DNA from: CAVXFL01 sp963761015
GTDB taxonomy: Bacteria; Pseudomonadota; Alphaproteobacteria; Acetobacterales; Acetobacteraceae
Length of the DNA stretch: 64,000 bases
Assembly: GCA_963761015.1 (NCBI GenBank)
Contig: CAVXFL010000020.1
Coordinates: forward strand, 372,001 to 436,000
Reading direction: 5' to 3'
The stretch's first letter is position 1. The number at the start of each line of letters is the position of its first letter. A program made the translations under genes and the position numbers. Under the pieces are notes generated by a model that had not been told where the DNA came from, searched no databases, and saw only the letters and a program-made list of their open reading frames with translations. This document shows, in pieces, positions 27,101 to 35,370 of this stretch.

Positions 27101-27998
27101 CGCCGCGCGGCAGATTGGTCCATTCGGTGAAGCCGCTACCCCACCACGCGTCGTTCTCGGCGCAGGCGTGAAACTGCGGAAGGTAGAAGGCAAGCGCCCA
27201 GGCCCGGCGCGGCGCGGAGGCGGGCAAGGGGCGCGCCGGCTCGAAGTCCGGCCCCGGCTGGGCAAAGCGCCGCACCTCGCGCGGGATCGTCGTTTCGTGC
27301 ACCGGCATCGCGGTGTGCAGGCCTGGCTGGTCCCGGTTGCGCAAATAGTGGAGCAGCGGATTTTCGTCGAACGAACCGTGCAGATAACGCTGGCGGTAAA
27401 ACCGCGTATCGAATGTCGGCGAGGGATTGCGCGATTCCTTATAGCCCTGGACCAGGAAATGCTCGAACGGATCGATCCCCGCCGCGGCGACATCCGGATA
27501 TGTCTCCAGATACCAGGCCGCATCGAACTCGGCGACGGGACTCACCTTGCCCTTGTGCCGGTGTTCCAGGAAATGCCGCAGGCACGGCGCATTCTCCGCG
27601 AGATTGTTCGCGGTGCGATACCAAGCCGGATCGAAATGCGGCCCCGGGCGCCGCCGTTCCCGTTCGCCATAACGGATATAGTGCGGCAGCGGATCGGCCT
27701 CGGTGCGGCCCACGTCCGGGTTCCGTTCGCGATAGAAGACCGGATCGAAATAGGGATTCGGGCGATAGCCCAGCCGCCAGCCCTGCTCGTGGTAGTGGCG
27801 AGCCGGATCGGCTGCGGCCGCGCCCAGGTCCGGATGGGTCTGCTTGTACCAGCAGGCATCGAACAAGCCGGAGTGGCGGATCAGGTGCAGATCCTCGCCC
27901 GGGAACTCGGGGGCGGCGATTGCGTCCCCGGCCAGCAGCCGCGACAGGTCGAAGATTTGCTCCGTGGACGCGCCGCCGATGAGCTTGGCCAAACTCAA
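24195..27998 (-). CDS. Giant three-module glycan protein: WbsX domain, GT4 and GT2 glycosyltransferases
   Basis: 1267 aa. Residues about 1-250 hold five or six tandem repeats of roughly 40 residues of the form FDxxWYxxxxPDVxxxxxDPLxHYxxxG. Residues about 270-620 form a WbsX/GH99-like domain (AFYLPQFHACAENDAWWGSGFTEWTN, HGFAFYFYWFNGKRLLDRPLE, INAWNEWAEGAYLEPD). Residues about 630-960 are a GT4 transferase (GIGYADLRKGFDLFLQVW, DVLLLTSREDAFPTVVLEALSAGTPTIAF). Residues about 965-1265 are a GT2 transferase (ISVAVTNYNYARYLRARLASI, DDASSDDSV, WIAEADDAADPQFLERL). TTG 27998 is chosen since it overlaps the upstream stop (TTGA); further in-frame residues upstream lie over another gene. It probably assembles O-antigen or capsule. 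Confidence 0.85.
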   Translation of the reverse strand: MSLAKLIGGASTEQIFDLSRLLAGDAIAAPEFPGEDLHLIRHSGLFDACWYKQTHPDLGAAAADPARHYHEQGWRLGYRPNPYFDPVFYRERNPDVGRTEADPLPHYIRYGERERRRPGPHFDPAWYRTANNLAENAPCLRHFLEHRHKGKVSPVAEFDAAWYLETYPDVAAAGIDPFEHFLVQGYKESRNPSPTFDTRFYRQRYLHGSFDENPLLHYLRNRDQPGLHTAMPVHETTIPREVRRFAQPGPDFEPARPLPASAPRRAWALAFYLPQFHACAENDAWWGSGFTEWTNLPRGVPRFAGHYQPRIPRDLGHYSLDNAEVMRRQIELARGAGVHGFAFYFYWFNGKRLLDRPLEAFLADTTLDFPFCLMWANENWSRRWDGSERDVLISQDYRPEDEPALIATFARHFADRRYIRLAGRPLLILYRPGLVPDAAGTIARWRRLFDEGHGENPLLVMAQSFDDADPAAFGLDGAVEFPPHKLVKGLALENDKLHYLDPEFSGQVYGYDALVQRSLGARPAEFPLIKTAIPGWDNDPRRQGSGLVVQGATPAKYQAWMDRLVRQAEARPFFGTPIVCINAWNEWAEGAYLEPDVHFGSAFLNATARAIAGIPPRSAVGRLLLVGHDAFPAGAQYLLLHLGRRLACRHGVKIEFLLLGGGALESAYAEVAPLTVARDEPAVERALARIAEEQALRPAIVNTAAAARLCPLLARLGIDCTLLLHELPSIIAEKKLLAGAREGTQAARHLVFASSYVRDKFAELIPFAPERAVIRPQGSYKEVRFSATARTKLRGQLGIPAEAVLAIGIGYADLRKGFDLFLQVWRAVRRRSRNARLLWIGDIDPLLRAYLGHEITAAEASGTFHLLGFRDDAADWLSAADVLLLTSREDAFPTVVLEALSAGTPTIAFEGAGGIPDMLRAHRAGQVVGLGDADAMARGVVARARGADEASDRARLGAIAREHFDFGDYAGDLLRLAQPRLLRISVAVTNYNYARYLRARLASIFAQTYPVCEVLLLDDASSDDSVAVAEATAAEWRRDLVVVRNDANSGSVFRQWRRAAELARGDFLWIAEADDAADPQFLERLAEALSLAVDPVLAFSDSRSVDEDDRPVWPSYREYFAQSAGAGTLARDDVFLAGGFAQRFLAERNLILNVSSAVWRRQPLLDALRRCEAELASYRMAGDWRLYLEVLTEQAAASVAYVAAPLNVHRRHVASVTRQLDPERHIDEIRRVHRVAARRLGGAEELRRRQKAYLRRLTEELRAGAFA

Positions 27999-28423
27999 TG
28001 GCGGTTTTCCTGCGCGAAATTTGGCTCGCCGCCGTCCCGACTGGCGGGCAGCCGCGCGATTCGGGTCCGCCGCGGGATTACCGACCCGTGTTCGACGGCC
28101 AGCACCGTCCACCGCTCCGGCGCGAGAACCTGCTGAAGCTGTCGCGTTTCCCGCTCCTCGGTGAGGCGCTGAATGGCGCTCCACCAGTCGGGCTGGATCG
28201 GCTGGAAGTCCTGTTGCGGCGCGGACTGAGCCGGGCCGGGCGATATCGAGCCCTGGTCGGCGGGCCACGCGGCCTGGCATGGCGGCGCATGGGCCAGGAT
28301 GGCGGCGATCGTTACGGCCAGACCAAGGACGGCGACGAGGCTTGCCAAGCCGGGCGAGTCCTGGGCATCGCCGGTGCCGCCCGACTCGCGGGTGGCAGCG
28401 CGACGGCGAGGCGCGTGTCGCAT
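27995..28423 (-). CDS. Hypothetical single-pass membrane or secreted protein
   Basis: 142 aa, not recognised. A basic, low-complexity N-terminus of about 28 residues is followed by one hydrophobic segment (LASLVAVLGLAVTIAAILAHA, residues ~26-46), then a periplasmic-type region rich in Gln and Arg with a helical stretch (AIQRLTEERETRQLQQVLAPERW). Its stop overlaps the TTG start of the giant glycan protein, so the two are probably translated together and this small protein may assist or anchor it. Confidence 0.6.
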   Translation of the reverse strand: MRHAPRRRAATRESGGTGDAQDSPGLASLVAVLGLAVTIAAILAHAPPCQAAWPADQGSISPGPAQSAPQQDFQPIQPDWWSAIQRLTEERETRQLQQVLAPERWTVLAVEHGSVIPRRTRIARLPASRDGGEPNFAQENRH

Positions 28424-28486
28424 GATTAACCTCGGGTAAAAAGGACGGAGGCTGGGGGTCGCCGGCCGCCGTTATCAACCTATTGG

Positions 28487-28515
28487 TGAATTTTCATGTG
28501 GTCAATAGAAATCAT
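28487..28515 (-). promoter_or_regulatory. Predicted promoter for the hypothetical protein and giant glycan gene
   Basis: On the - strand TTGACC (28515-28510) and TAGGTT (28492-28487) are 17 bp apart, about 64 bp upstream of the ATG at 28423, in an AT-richer patch of the 120-bp gap after gpt. CTATTG/CAATAG arms form an inverted repeat over it. Confidence 0.35.
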
Positions 28516-28543
28516 CGGGAGAAGTCGGTGTAGGTTGGCGCGT

Positions 28544-29029
28544 CTAGGTCCGACGCTTCACCAGCGGCGCCACGAATTGCGGTTCGGTGTCCCACGGGAA
28601 CAGAATCCACGTGTCCTGCGAGACCTCGGTGATGTAGGTGTCGATGCAATTCCTCCCGGCCGGCTTGGCGTAGATGCAGGCGTAATGCGCGCGCGGGAGT
28701 AGCGCGCGCACCGCGCGGATGGTGGCCCCGGTATCGACCAGATCGTCCACCACCAGAAACCCCGTGCCGTCGCCGGCCGCCGAGGGCGGCTTGGTCACCA
28801 CCGTCGGGCCGGGAACTTCCTCGTCGTAGGAGATCACCGAGACGCTCTCGATGAACCGGCACTCCAGTTCGCGCGCGACGATCGCCGCCGGAATGAGGCC
28901 GCCGCGCGTGACCGCCACGATCCCGTGCCAATCGCCGCCCTCCGGGCCGCGCCCCATCACGCGCCATGCCAGCGCGCGCCCGTCGCGATGGAGCTGGTCC
29001 CAGGTGACGGTGTAATAGTGTTGCGCCAT
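28544..29029 (-). CDS. gpt: Xanthine phosphoribosyltransferase Gpt
   Basis: 161 aa purine salvage enzyme turning xanthine or guanine plus PRPP into XMP or GMP. The PRPP loop LVVDDLVDTGATIRAVRALLP, the N-terminal VTWDQLHRDGRALAWRV and the C-terminal IYAKPAGRNCIDTYITEVSQDTWILFPWD match the family. The ATG at 29029 shares a base with the csaA stop (TGATG). A long open extension upstream in this frame is antisense to other genes. Confidence 0.93.
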   Translation of the reverse strand: MAQHYYTVTWDQLHRDGRALAWRVMGRGPEGGDWHGIVAVTRGGLIPAAIVARELECRFIESVSVISYDEEVPGPTVVTKPPSAAGDGTGFLVVDDLVDTGATIRAVRALLPRAHYACIYAKPAGRNCIDTYITEVSQDTWILFPWDTEPQFVAPLVKRRT

Positions 29030-29364
29030 CAGAACAGGCGGCCGCCGTTCGGCGCGAGGAAATCCGGGCGGATCAACACCACGTTCCCGTCCTCGTCCGG
29101 CACGCCGAGCGTCAGCACCTCGCTCGCGAAACCGGCGATCCGGCGCGGCGGAAAATTCACCACCGCCAGCACCTGCCGCCCGATCAACTGGTCCGGCTGA
29201 TAATGCACGGTGATCTTGGCCGAGGACTGCTTGGTCCCGAGTTCCGGGCCGAAATCGATCCAGAGCTTGATCGCCGGTTCGCGCGCCTCCGGGAACGGCT
29301 GCGCATCGACGACACACCCCACGCGAATGTCGAGTTTCTGGAAATCCTCGATCGTGGCGCCCAT
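29029..29364 (-). CDS. csaA: tRNA-binding protein CsaA
   Basis: 111 aa, single EMAP-like OB-fold domain. It matches the CsaA family through FQKLDIRVGCVVDAQPFPEAREPAIKLWIDFG, GTKQSSAKITVHY, GRQVLAVVNFPPRRIAGFASEVLTLG and the C-terminal LIRPDFLAPNGGRLF. CsaA has been described as a tRNA-binding or export-related chaperone. The ATG at 29364 gives the family's usual length; an upstream ATG would add 28 unrelated residues. It is coupled to gpt downstream. Confidence 0.9.
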   Translation of the reverse strand: MGATIEDFQKLDIRVGCVVDAQPFPEAREPAIKLWIDFGPELGTKQSSAKITVHYQPDQLIGRQVLAVVNFPPRRIAGFASEVLTLGVPDEDGNVVLIRPDFLAPNGGRLF

Positions 29365-29479
29365 GGCCGGGTCTCCCGTCTGCCGCTTCCATGTTGCCAG
29401 TCCGGGCAGTGTTGCCAAGGCGGGATGCCCATGCCAGCAATCCGGCACCGATCCGCGAGCGGCAAGCCTGGAGCTTTGG

Positions 29480-31078
29480 ATGCGCGATTTTCACCTCCCC
29501 GGCCGCAGCCCGGTCTACGCCACGCACGCGATGGCCGCGACCTCGATGCCTGCGGCGACGGCGACCGCGCTCGACGTGCTGCGCGCCGGCGGCAATGCGC
29601 TGGACGCCGCCGTGGCCGCGGTCGCGGTGCTCGGCGTGGTCGAGCCGCAATCCACGGGGATCGGCGGCGACTGCTTCTGCCTCTACGCCCCGGCCGGTGC
29701 CGGCAAGGTGATCGCGTTGAACGGCTCCGGCCGGGCGCCCGCCGCCGCGTCCCTGGACGAACTGGAACGGCGTGGCGTGACGGCGCTCGAGCCTACCAGC
29801 CCGCACGCGGTCACGGTGCCCGGCGCGGTCGCGGCCTGGGAAAAGCTGCTGCATGCGCACGGCAGCAAGGGACTGGACGAACTGTTGCAGCCCGCGATCC
29901 GCTTCGCCGAGGACGGCTGGCCGGTGCATCCGCGCATCGCGCACGACTGGGCCGCCGCCGCCGACAAGCTGCGCGCGAGCGGCGCGCGGGCGTTCTTGCC
30001 GAACGGCGCGCCCCCCGAACCCGGTTTCGTGTTCCGCCAGCCGGCGCTCGCCGAAACCTTGCGCGCCATCGCCTGGGGCGGCGCGCGCGCCTTTTACGAG
30101 GGGCCGATCGCGGCCGATATCGTCGCCACGCTACGCGCACGCGGCGGATTGCATACCGAGGCCGACTTCGCCCAGGGGCTGGACGGCCCCGAGTTCGTCA
30201 CGCCCATCCATGCCAATTGGCACGGCTGGGATGTCTGGGAATGCCCGCCGAACGGTTCCGGCCTCCTGGTGCTGATGATGCTCGGCATTCTCGGCGGGTT
30301 CGACACGGCGCCGGACGGTCCGCTCGGCGCGCTCCGACTGCACCGTCATATCGAGGCGGCGCGGCTGGTCTATCGCGACCGCGACGCCTTCCTGGCCGAT
30401 CCGAAACAGGCCGATGTTCCGGTCGCTCGCCTGACCAGCCCGCAATACCTCGCCGCCTTGCGCGGCCTGATCGACGATGCGCGCGCCTTGCCGGTGCTGC
30501 CGGCGCCGGGCGAGACCTTGCTGCCGCCGCACCGCGACACCGTCTATCTCTGCGTCGTCGATCGCGACGGCAACGCGTGCAGCTTCATCAACTCGCTGTT
30601 CAAGAGTTTCGGCTCCGGCATTCTCGCCGAACGCTCCGGCGTCGTGCTGCACAACCGCGGCTTCGCGTTCCGGCTGGAGCGCGGCCATCCCAACTGCATC
30701 GCGCCGCGCAAGCGGCCGATGCACACGATCATTCCGGGCATGGTGACCATGAACGGCCAGGCGGTGATGCCGTTCGGCGTCATGGGCGGGCATTTCCAGC
30801 CGATGGGGCAGACGCTGTTCCTGACCAACATGCTGGAATTCGGGCTGGACATCCAGGAATTGCTCGATCTGCCGCGGCTGTTTCCGTTCGGGGGAAAAGT
30901 CGAGGTGGAGCGCGGCATTCCGGCCGAGGTCACGCGGCAGCTCGCGCGCATGGGGCACGAAATCACCGGCATCGACGAGCCGCACGGCGGCGGTCAGGCA
31001 ATCTGGATCGACCGCGCGCGCGGCGTGCTGGTCGGCGGCTCCGATCCGCGCAAGGACGGCATGGCGCTCGGCTACTGA
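29480..31078 (+). CDS. Gamma-glutamyltransferase family protein
   Basis: 532 aa Ntn-hydrolase precursor. The N-terminal half carries AMAATSMPAATATALDVLRAGGNALDAAVAAVAVLGVVEPQSTGIGGDCF, typical of the large subunit. The likely self-cleavage Thr is in HRDTVYLCVVDRDGNACSFINSLF, giving a small subunit with GSGILAERSGVVLHNRG and the Gly-rich end. No signal peptide is seen, so it is probably cytosolic. It could be a glutathione hydrolase or a relative acting on other gamma-glutamyl or acylated substrates. ATG 29480 follows a GGAG site. The amidase gene starts 2 bp after it. Confidence 0.88.
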   Translation: MRDFHLPGRSPVYATHAMAATSMPAATATALDVLRAGGNALDAAVAAVAVLGVVEPQSTGIGGDCFCLYAPAGAGKVIALNGSGRAPAAASLDELERRGVTALEPTSPHAVTVPGAVAAWEKLLHAHGSKGLDELLQPAIRFAEDGWPVHPRIAHDWAAAADKLRASGARAFLPNGAPPEPGFVFRQPALAETLRAIAWGGARAFYEGPIAADIVATLRARGGLHTEADFAQGLDGPEFVTPIHANWHGWDVWECPPNGSGLLVLMMLGILGGFDTAPDGPLGALRLHRHIEAARLVYRDRDAFLADPKQADVPVARLTSPQYLAALRGLIDDARALPVLPAPGETLLPPHRDTVYLCVVDRDGNACSFINSLFKSFGSGILAERSGVVLHNRGFAFRLERGHPNCIAPRKRPMHTIIPGMVTMNGQAVMPFGVMGGHFQPMGQTLFLTNMLEFGLDIQELLDLPRLFPFGGKVEVERGIPAEVTRQLARMGHEITGIDEPHGGGQAIWIDRARGVLVGGSDPRKDGMALGY

Positions 31079-31080
31079 CG

Positions 31081-32580
31081 ATGGCCGAGCCCTGCGATCT
31101 GGATGCGGTCGAAGCCCGTGCGCTGATCGGCCGAAAGCAGCTCTCGCCCGTCGAGTTGCTGGAGAGCTGCATCGCCCGCATCGAAAGCGTGGACCACGCC
31201 GTCAATGCGCTGGTCGCGCGCGATTTCGAGCGCGCCCGCGCCGCCGCGCGCGTGGCCGAACAGGCGGTGATGCGGGGCGATCCCCTGCCGCCGCTGCATG
31301 GCCTACCGCTCGGCGTGAAGGATCTGGAGGATACGGCCGGGCTGCGGACGACCTACGGCAGTCCGATCTTTCGCGACCATATTCCGCAAGCCGACGAGCG
31401 GCTGGTGGCCGCGGTGCGCGCTGGCGGCGCGATCGTGCTCGGCAAGACCAATACGCCGGAATGGGGCGCCGGCGCGAACACGCGCAACGCGGTCTATGGC
31501 GCGACCGGCAATCCGTTCGATCCCATGAAATCGGCGGCAGGCTCGTCCGGCGGCTCGGCGGTGGCGCTCGCCTGCGGCATGGTGCCGATCGCCACGGGGT
31601 CGGACATGGGCGGCAGCCTGCGCAACCCCGCTGCTTTCTGCGGCATCGCCGGCTTCCGCCCGACACCCGGCCTGGTGCCGAGCGAAAAACGCGTCCAGGG
31701 CTGGTCGCCGCTGGCCGTCCTCGGCCCGATTGCGCGCACCGTGCCGGATGTCTGCCTGCTGCTATCCGCGATGGTGTCGGACGATTTGCGCGACCCGCTG
31801 GCGACCACGGTGCACGGCAAATCCATCCGCCGCGCGAAGGATTTTGCCTCGCCGGCGCCGATCGACCCGTCGCGGCTGCGGGTGGCGCTGACCCCGGATT
31901 TCGGCTTCGCGCCCACCGAGCGGCATATCGCCGAGGTGTTCGCCGAGAAAACCGGGCTGTTCCGCCACGTCTTCGCCCGCGCCGAAGATGGCTCGCCCGA
32001 CTGCGCCGGCGCCGACGAGGCGTTCGAGACATTGCGCGCGGTCAGTTTCCTGGCTGCGCATCTGGACCGCGTGCGCGCGCGCCCGAACGATGTCGGGCCC
32101 AACGTGCGGGCGAATGTCGAGGCGGGGCTGCGCCTGTCGGCCGCCGACGTGGCGCGCGCCGAGGGTTTGCAGACCGCGCTGTATCGACGCTGGCAAGCGT
32201 TCTTCCGCGATGTCGACGTGATCCTGGCGCCGTCGATCACCATCAGTCCCCGGCCCTGGACCGAGCTCTACCCGACCGAGATCGACGGGAAGCGGACGCG
32301 CACGTATTTCCACTGGCTGGCGCTCGCCTATGCGGTGACGCTCGCGGGACATCCGGCGGTGTCGCTGCCGGTCGGGCGGGACCGGAACGGGATGCCGTTC
32401 GGATTGCAGATCGTCGGGCCGCGCGGCGGCGATGCCCATGTGCTCGCCGTGGCGGCGGCGCTCGAGCGGATGCTGGCGGGCGATCCGCGAACCGCCAGGC
32501 CGACACCCGATCTCGCGCGGCTCCGCTCAGCGGCGCCGTTACGCGAAACCCCCGGATTCCTCGGCTTCGAAGCGGGGTAG
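31081..32580 (+). CDS. Amidase signature family hydrolase
   Basis: 499 aa. The Ser-cisSer-Lys triad is visible: Lys in LPLGVKDLEDTAG, the Ser-rich loop KSAAGSSGGSAVALACGMVPIATGSDMGGSLRNPAAFCGIAG. The C-terminal part (YAVTLAGHPAVSLPVGRDRNGMPFGLQIVGP) is typical of amidases close to GatA, but a gatCAB context is absent, so it is not a tRNA amidotransferase subunit by neighbourhood. Substrate unknown. It is closely coupled to the gamma-glutamyltransferase-like gene, suggesting joint breakdown of an amide or gamma-glutamyl compound. Confidence 0.9.
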   Translation: MAEPCDLDAVEARALIGRKQLSPVELLESCIARIESVDHAVNALVARDFERARAAARVAEQAVMRGDPLPPLHGLPLGVKDLEDTAGLRTTYGSPIFRDHIPQADERLVAAVRAGGAIVLGKTNTPEWGAGANTRNAVYGATGNPFDPMKSAAGSSGGSAVALACGMVPIATGSDMGGSLRNPAAFCGIAGFRPTPGLVPSEKRVQGWSPLAVLGPIARTVPDVCLLLSAMVSDDLRDPLATTVHGKSIRRAKDFASPAPIDPSRLRVALTPDFGFAPTERHIAEVFAEKTGLFRHVFARAEDGSPDCAGADEAFETLRAVSFLAAHLDRVRARPNDVGPNVRANVEAGLRLSAADVARAEGLQTALYRRWQAFFRDVDVILAPSITISPRPWTELYPTEIDGKRTRTYFHWLALAYAVTLAGHPAVSLPVGRDRNGMPFGLQIVGPRGGDAHVLAVAAALERMLAGDPRTARPTPDLARLRSAAPLRETPGFLGFEAG

Positions 32581-32634
32581 TCGAGCGGCTTCAGCCAGAC
32601 TGGAAGCCTGACCGGTTGCGTGATGCCGAGCGGC

Positions 32635-34206
32635 TCAGTGTCGAAAGTGGCGCATGCCGGTGAACACCATCGCCGCCCCGGCCGCATCCGCCGCGGCGAT
32701 CACCTCGGCGTCGCGCACCGAGCCGCCGGGCTGGATCACCGCCGTGGCGCCGGCCGCGAGCGCCGCCTCCAGCCCGTCGGCGAACGGGAAAAACGCGTCC
32801 GAGGCGACCACGCTCCCTTGCGTCAGCGGCTCGGGCAAGCCGGCAGCCTTCGCCGCCTCGGCGCCCTTCCAGGCGGCGATCCGCGCCGAATCGACCCGGC
32901 TCATCTGCCCGGCGCCGATGCCGACCGTCGCGCCGCCACGCGCATAGACGATCGCATTCGACTTCACGTGCTTGCAGACCCGGAAGGCGAACAGCAGATC
33001 GGCGAGTTCCGCCTCGCTCGGCGCACGACGCGTGACGACGCGGAGCTGCTCGCGCGCAACGCGCCCGCTGTCGCGTGTCTGCAAAAGAAATCCGCCCCCG
33101 ACGGCTCGGAACGTAAGCCCCGGCGCGGCCGGGTCGGGCAGCGCGCCGGTCAGCAGGAGCCGTACGTTGCGCTTGCGCGCGAGCACCGCGAGGGCCGCCT
33201 CGTCGGCCCCCGGCGCGACGATCACCTCGGTAAAGATCGCCGCGATTTGTTCCGCCACCTCGGCGTCGATCGGGCGATTGAGCGCGACGATGCCGCCGAA
33301 CGCCGAAACCGGATCGCAGCGCAGCGCCAGCTCCCAGGCGGCGGAAAGGCTCGCACCTGTGGCCACGCCGCACGGGTTGGCGTGCTTGACGATGACCACG
33401 GCCGGATCGTCGAACTCGGCCACGCAGTCGAGCGCCGCATCGGCGTCGGCGAGGTTGTTGTACGACAGGTCCTTACCCTGCGCCTGCCGCGCGGTCGCCA
33501 TCCCCGGACGCGGCGCGCCGGTCGCGTAGAAGGCCGCCTGCTGGTGCGGATTCTCGCCGTAGCGGAGGCGCTGGCGAAGCGTTCCGGCGATCGTGAGCCG
33601 CTCGGGGAAAACGTCCTCGCCGGCGAACCAGCCGGCCACCGCCGAATCGTAGGCCGCGGTGAGCGCATAGGCCTCGCCAGCCAGCCGGCGGCGCGTTGCC
33701 AGGCGCGTGCCGCCATGCCCGGCGATCTCTGCCACCACCGGCTCGTACTGGGCGGGATCGGTCAGCACGGCGACGAACGCGTGGTTCTTGGCCGCGGCGC
33801 GGATCAGCGCCGGGCCGCCGATGTCGATGTTCTCCAGAGCGGCGTCGAACGGGGCGCCCATCGCGACCGTCTCGGCGAACGGATAGAGGTTCACGCACAC
33901 CAGATCGATCGCCGCGATGTCGTGCGCCCGCATCTGTTCCTGGTGCCGAGCATCGTCACGCCGGCCGAGAATGCCGCCATGGATTTTCGGGTGCAGCGTC
34001 TTCACCCGCCCGTCCAGCATTTCGGGCAAGCCGGTATGATCCGAGACATCGACCACCGCGATGCCGGCGCTACGCAGCGCCCGTGCCGAGCCTCCGGTGG
34101 AGAGAATCTCCACCCCGCGCCCGGCGAGCGCGGCGGCGAAACGTTCGACTCCCGCCTTGTCGGAAACCGAGATCAGCGCGCGCCGGATCGGGACGATGTC
34201 GGTCAT
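32635..34206 (-). CDS. purH: Bifunctional AICAR transformylase / IMP cyclohydrolase PurH
   Basis: 523 aa, the last two steps of de novo purine synthesis. The N-terminal MGS-like cyclohydrolase domain shows RRALISVSDKAGVERFAAAL, GVEILSTGGSARAL and DGRVKTLHPKIHGGIL. The transformylase domain shows LRYGENPHQQAAFY, LSYNNLADADAALDCV, VIVKHANPCGVATG and CKHVKSNAIVYA. ATG 34206 is the family start. A longer in-frame extension continues upstream only because it reads into the next gene. Confidence 0.96.
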   Translation of the reverse strand: MTDIVPIRRALISVSDKAGVERFAAALAGRGVEILSTGGSARALRSAGIAVVDVSDHTGLPEMLDGRVKTLHPKIHGGILGRRDDARHQEQMRAHDIAAIDLVCVNLYPFAETVAMGAPFDAALENIDIGGPALIRAAAKNHAFVAVLTDPAQYEPVVAEIAGHGGTRLATRRRLAGEAYALTAAYDSAVAGWFAGEDVFPERLTIAGTLRQRLRYGENPHQQAAFYATGAPRPGMATARQAQGKDLSYNNLADADAALDCVAEFDDPAVVIVKHANPCGVATGASLSAAWELALRCDPVSAFGGIVALNRPIDAEVAEQIAAIFTEVIVAPGADEAALAVLARKRNVRLLLTGALPDPAAPGLTFRAVGGGFLLQTRDSGRVAREQLRVVTRRAPSEAELADLLFAFRVCKHVKSNAIVYARGGATVGIGAGQMSRVDSARIAAWKGAEAAKAAGLPEPLTQGSVVASDAFFPFADGLEAALAAGATAVIQPGGSVRDAEVIAAADAAGAAMVFTGMRHFRH

Positions 34207-34265
34207 GGTCAGCTCCGCGGGAAAACGCCGGCGCCCGCTTAGCACCGGCGCCGCCCGGCGGCGAC

Positions 34266-35370
34266 CTACAGGCCGAGCAGGTCCAGCGTGCGCTCCACGA
34301 CCTTGTGCTCGTCGTAGAGATCGAGCGCGCGCGCGCGTCCGGCCGCGCCCATCGCCGCGCGCAGGGCGGGGTGCTCGGCCAGATGCCGGATGGCGCGCGC
34401 CAGGGGCGCGGCCTCGCCGCGCGGCACCAAGAACCCGGTCACGCCGTCCACCACCTGCTCGCGCGGGCCGCGTATATCGGTGGCGACCACGGGCAGGCCG
34501 GCCAGCATGGCCTCCACGATCGACATCGGCAGGCCCTCGAAATGGCTGGGCAGGGCGAAGATATCGGCGGCGGCGAGGATGGCCGGGATGTCCGCGCGGT
34601 AGCCGAACCGCCGCAGCCGCGGCGCCGAGGCCGCAGCTCGCAAGCAAGGCCTCCATGTCCGCGCCGCGATCGGAGGCGAGCCGCTCGCCAACCACCCAAA
34701 GCTCGGCCTCCGCCAGCTCGCGCATGGCAGCGATCAGTTCGGGATAGCCCTTGATGCGCACCAGGCGGGAGACGGCGACCACCACCACCCGGTCCTCGGG
34801 CACGCCGAACTCCGCGCGCAGCCGCGCTCGCGCCTCTGGATCGGGGCGAAACAGGTTCGGGTCGCGGCCGTTGCCGACCGCCACGGCGCGGCGGCTGATG
34901 CGCAGCCGGCGCGCGTCGGCGGCCTCCTCGGCGGACACGGTCAGATAGATGTCGGTCAGCCGCCCGGCGGCCCATTCCAGCGCCAGCGACGCGGCGCGGC
35001 GCGGCCAGGGGCTTGGCTGGTTGAACAGATAGCCGTGGCACGTGTAGGCGATGCGCGGCACCCTGGCGACCCACGCGGCTGCCCGCGCGAGCAGGCCGCT
35101 GATCGGCATGTGGGCGTGAACCAGGTCCGGGCGCTCGGCGCGCAGCGCCCGTACCAACTCGCGAAACGCGCGCGCTTGCGCGCCGGGCGACAGGCGGCGC
35201 GCCATCGGCACCGGCAGGACGCGGAAACCCTCGGCGCGCACCGGCGCGAGCAGCGGACCGTCGGCACAGATGCCGATCACCTCGTGCCCGCGCGCTCGCG
35301 CGCCGCGCATCAGCGGCAGCACGAACTGATAGAGCGAGAAATCGACGTTGGTGACCTCGACGACCTTCAT
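34266..35370 (-). CDS. GT4 family glycosyltransferase (single-base frameshift)
   Basis: Would be 367 aa. The acceptor-binding half (VTNVDFSLYQFVLPLMRGARARGHEV, RPDLVHAHMPISGLLARAA, VVAVSRLVRIKGYPELIAAM) reads from ATG 35370. After EALLASCGLG the frame is lost, and the donor-binding half (RRFGYRADIPAILAAADIFALPSHFEGLPMSIVEAMLAGLPVVATDI) continues in another frame. One extra base in a doubled pair near 34621-34629 explains this. The EGLPMSIVEAM run is the GT4 E-x7-E motif. Sugar and acceptor are unknown; relatives include lipid-linked O-antigen or capsule transferases. The start overlaps the lactonase-like gene's stop (ATGA). Confidence 0.85.

Noticed and set aside
29203..31080. N-terminal extension of the amidase frame over the gamma-glutamyltransferase gene
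   Set aside because: Arg-rich out-of-frame translation of a well-conserved gene; the amidase starts at 31081.
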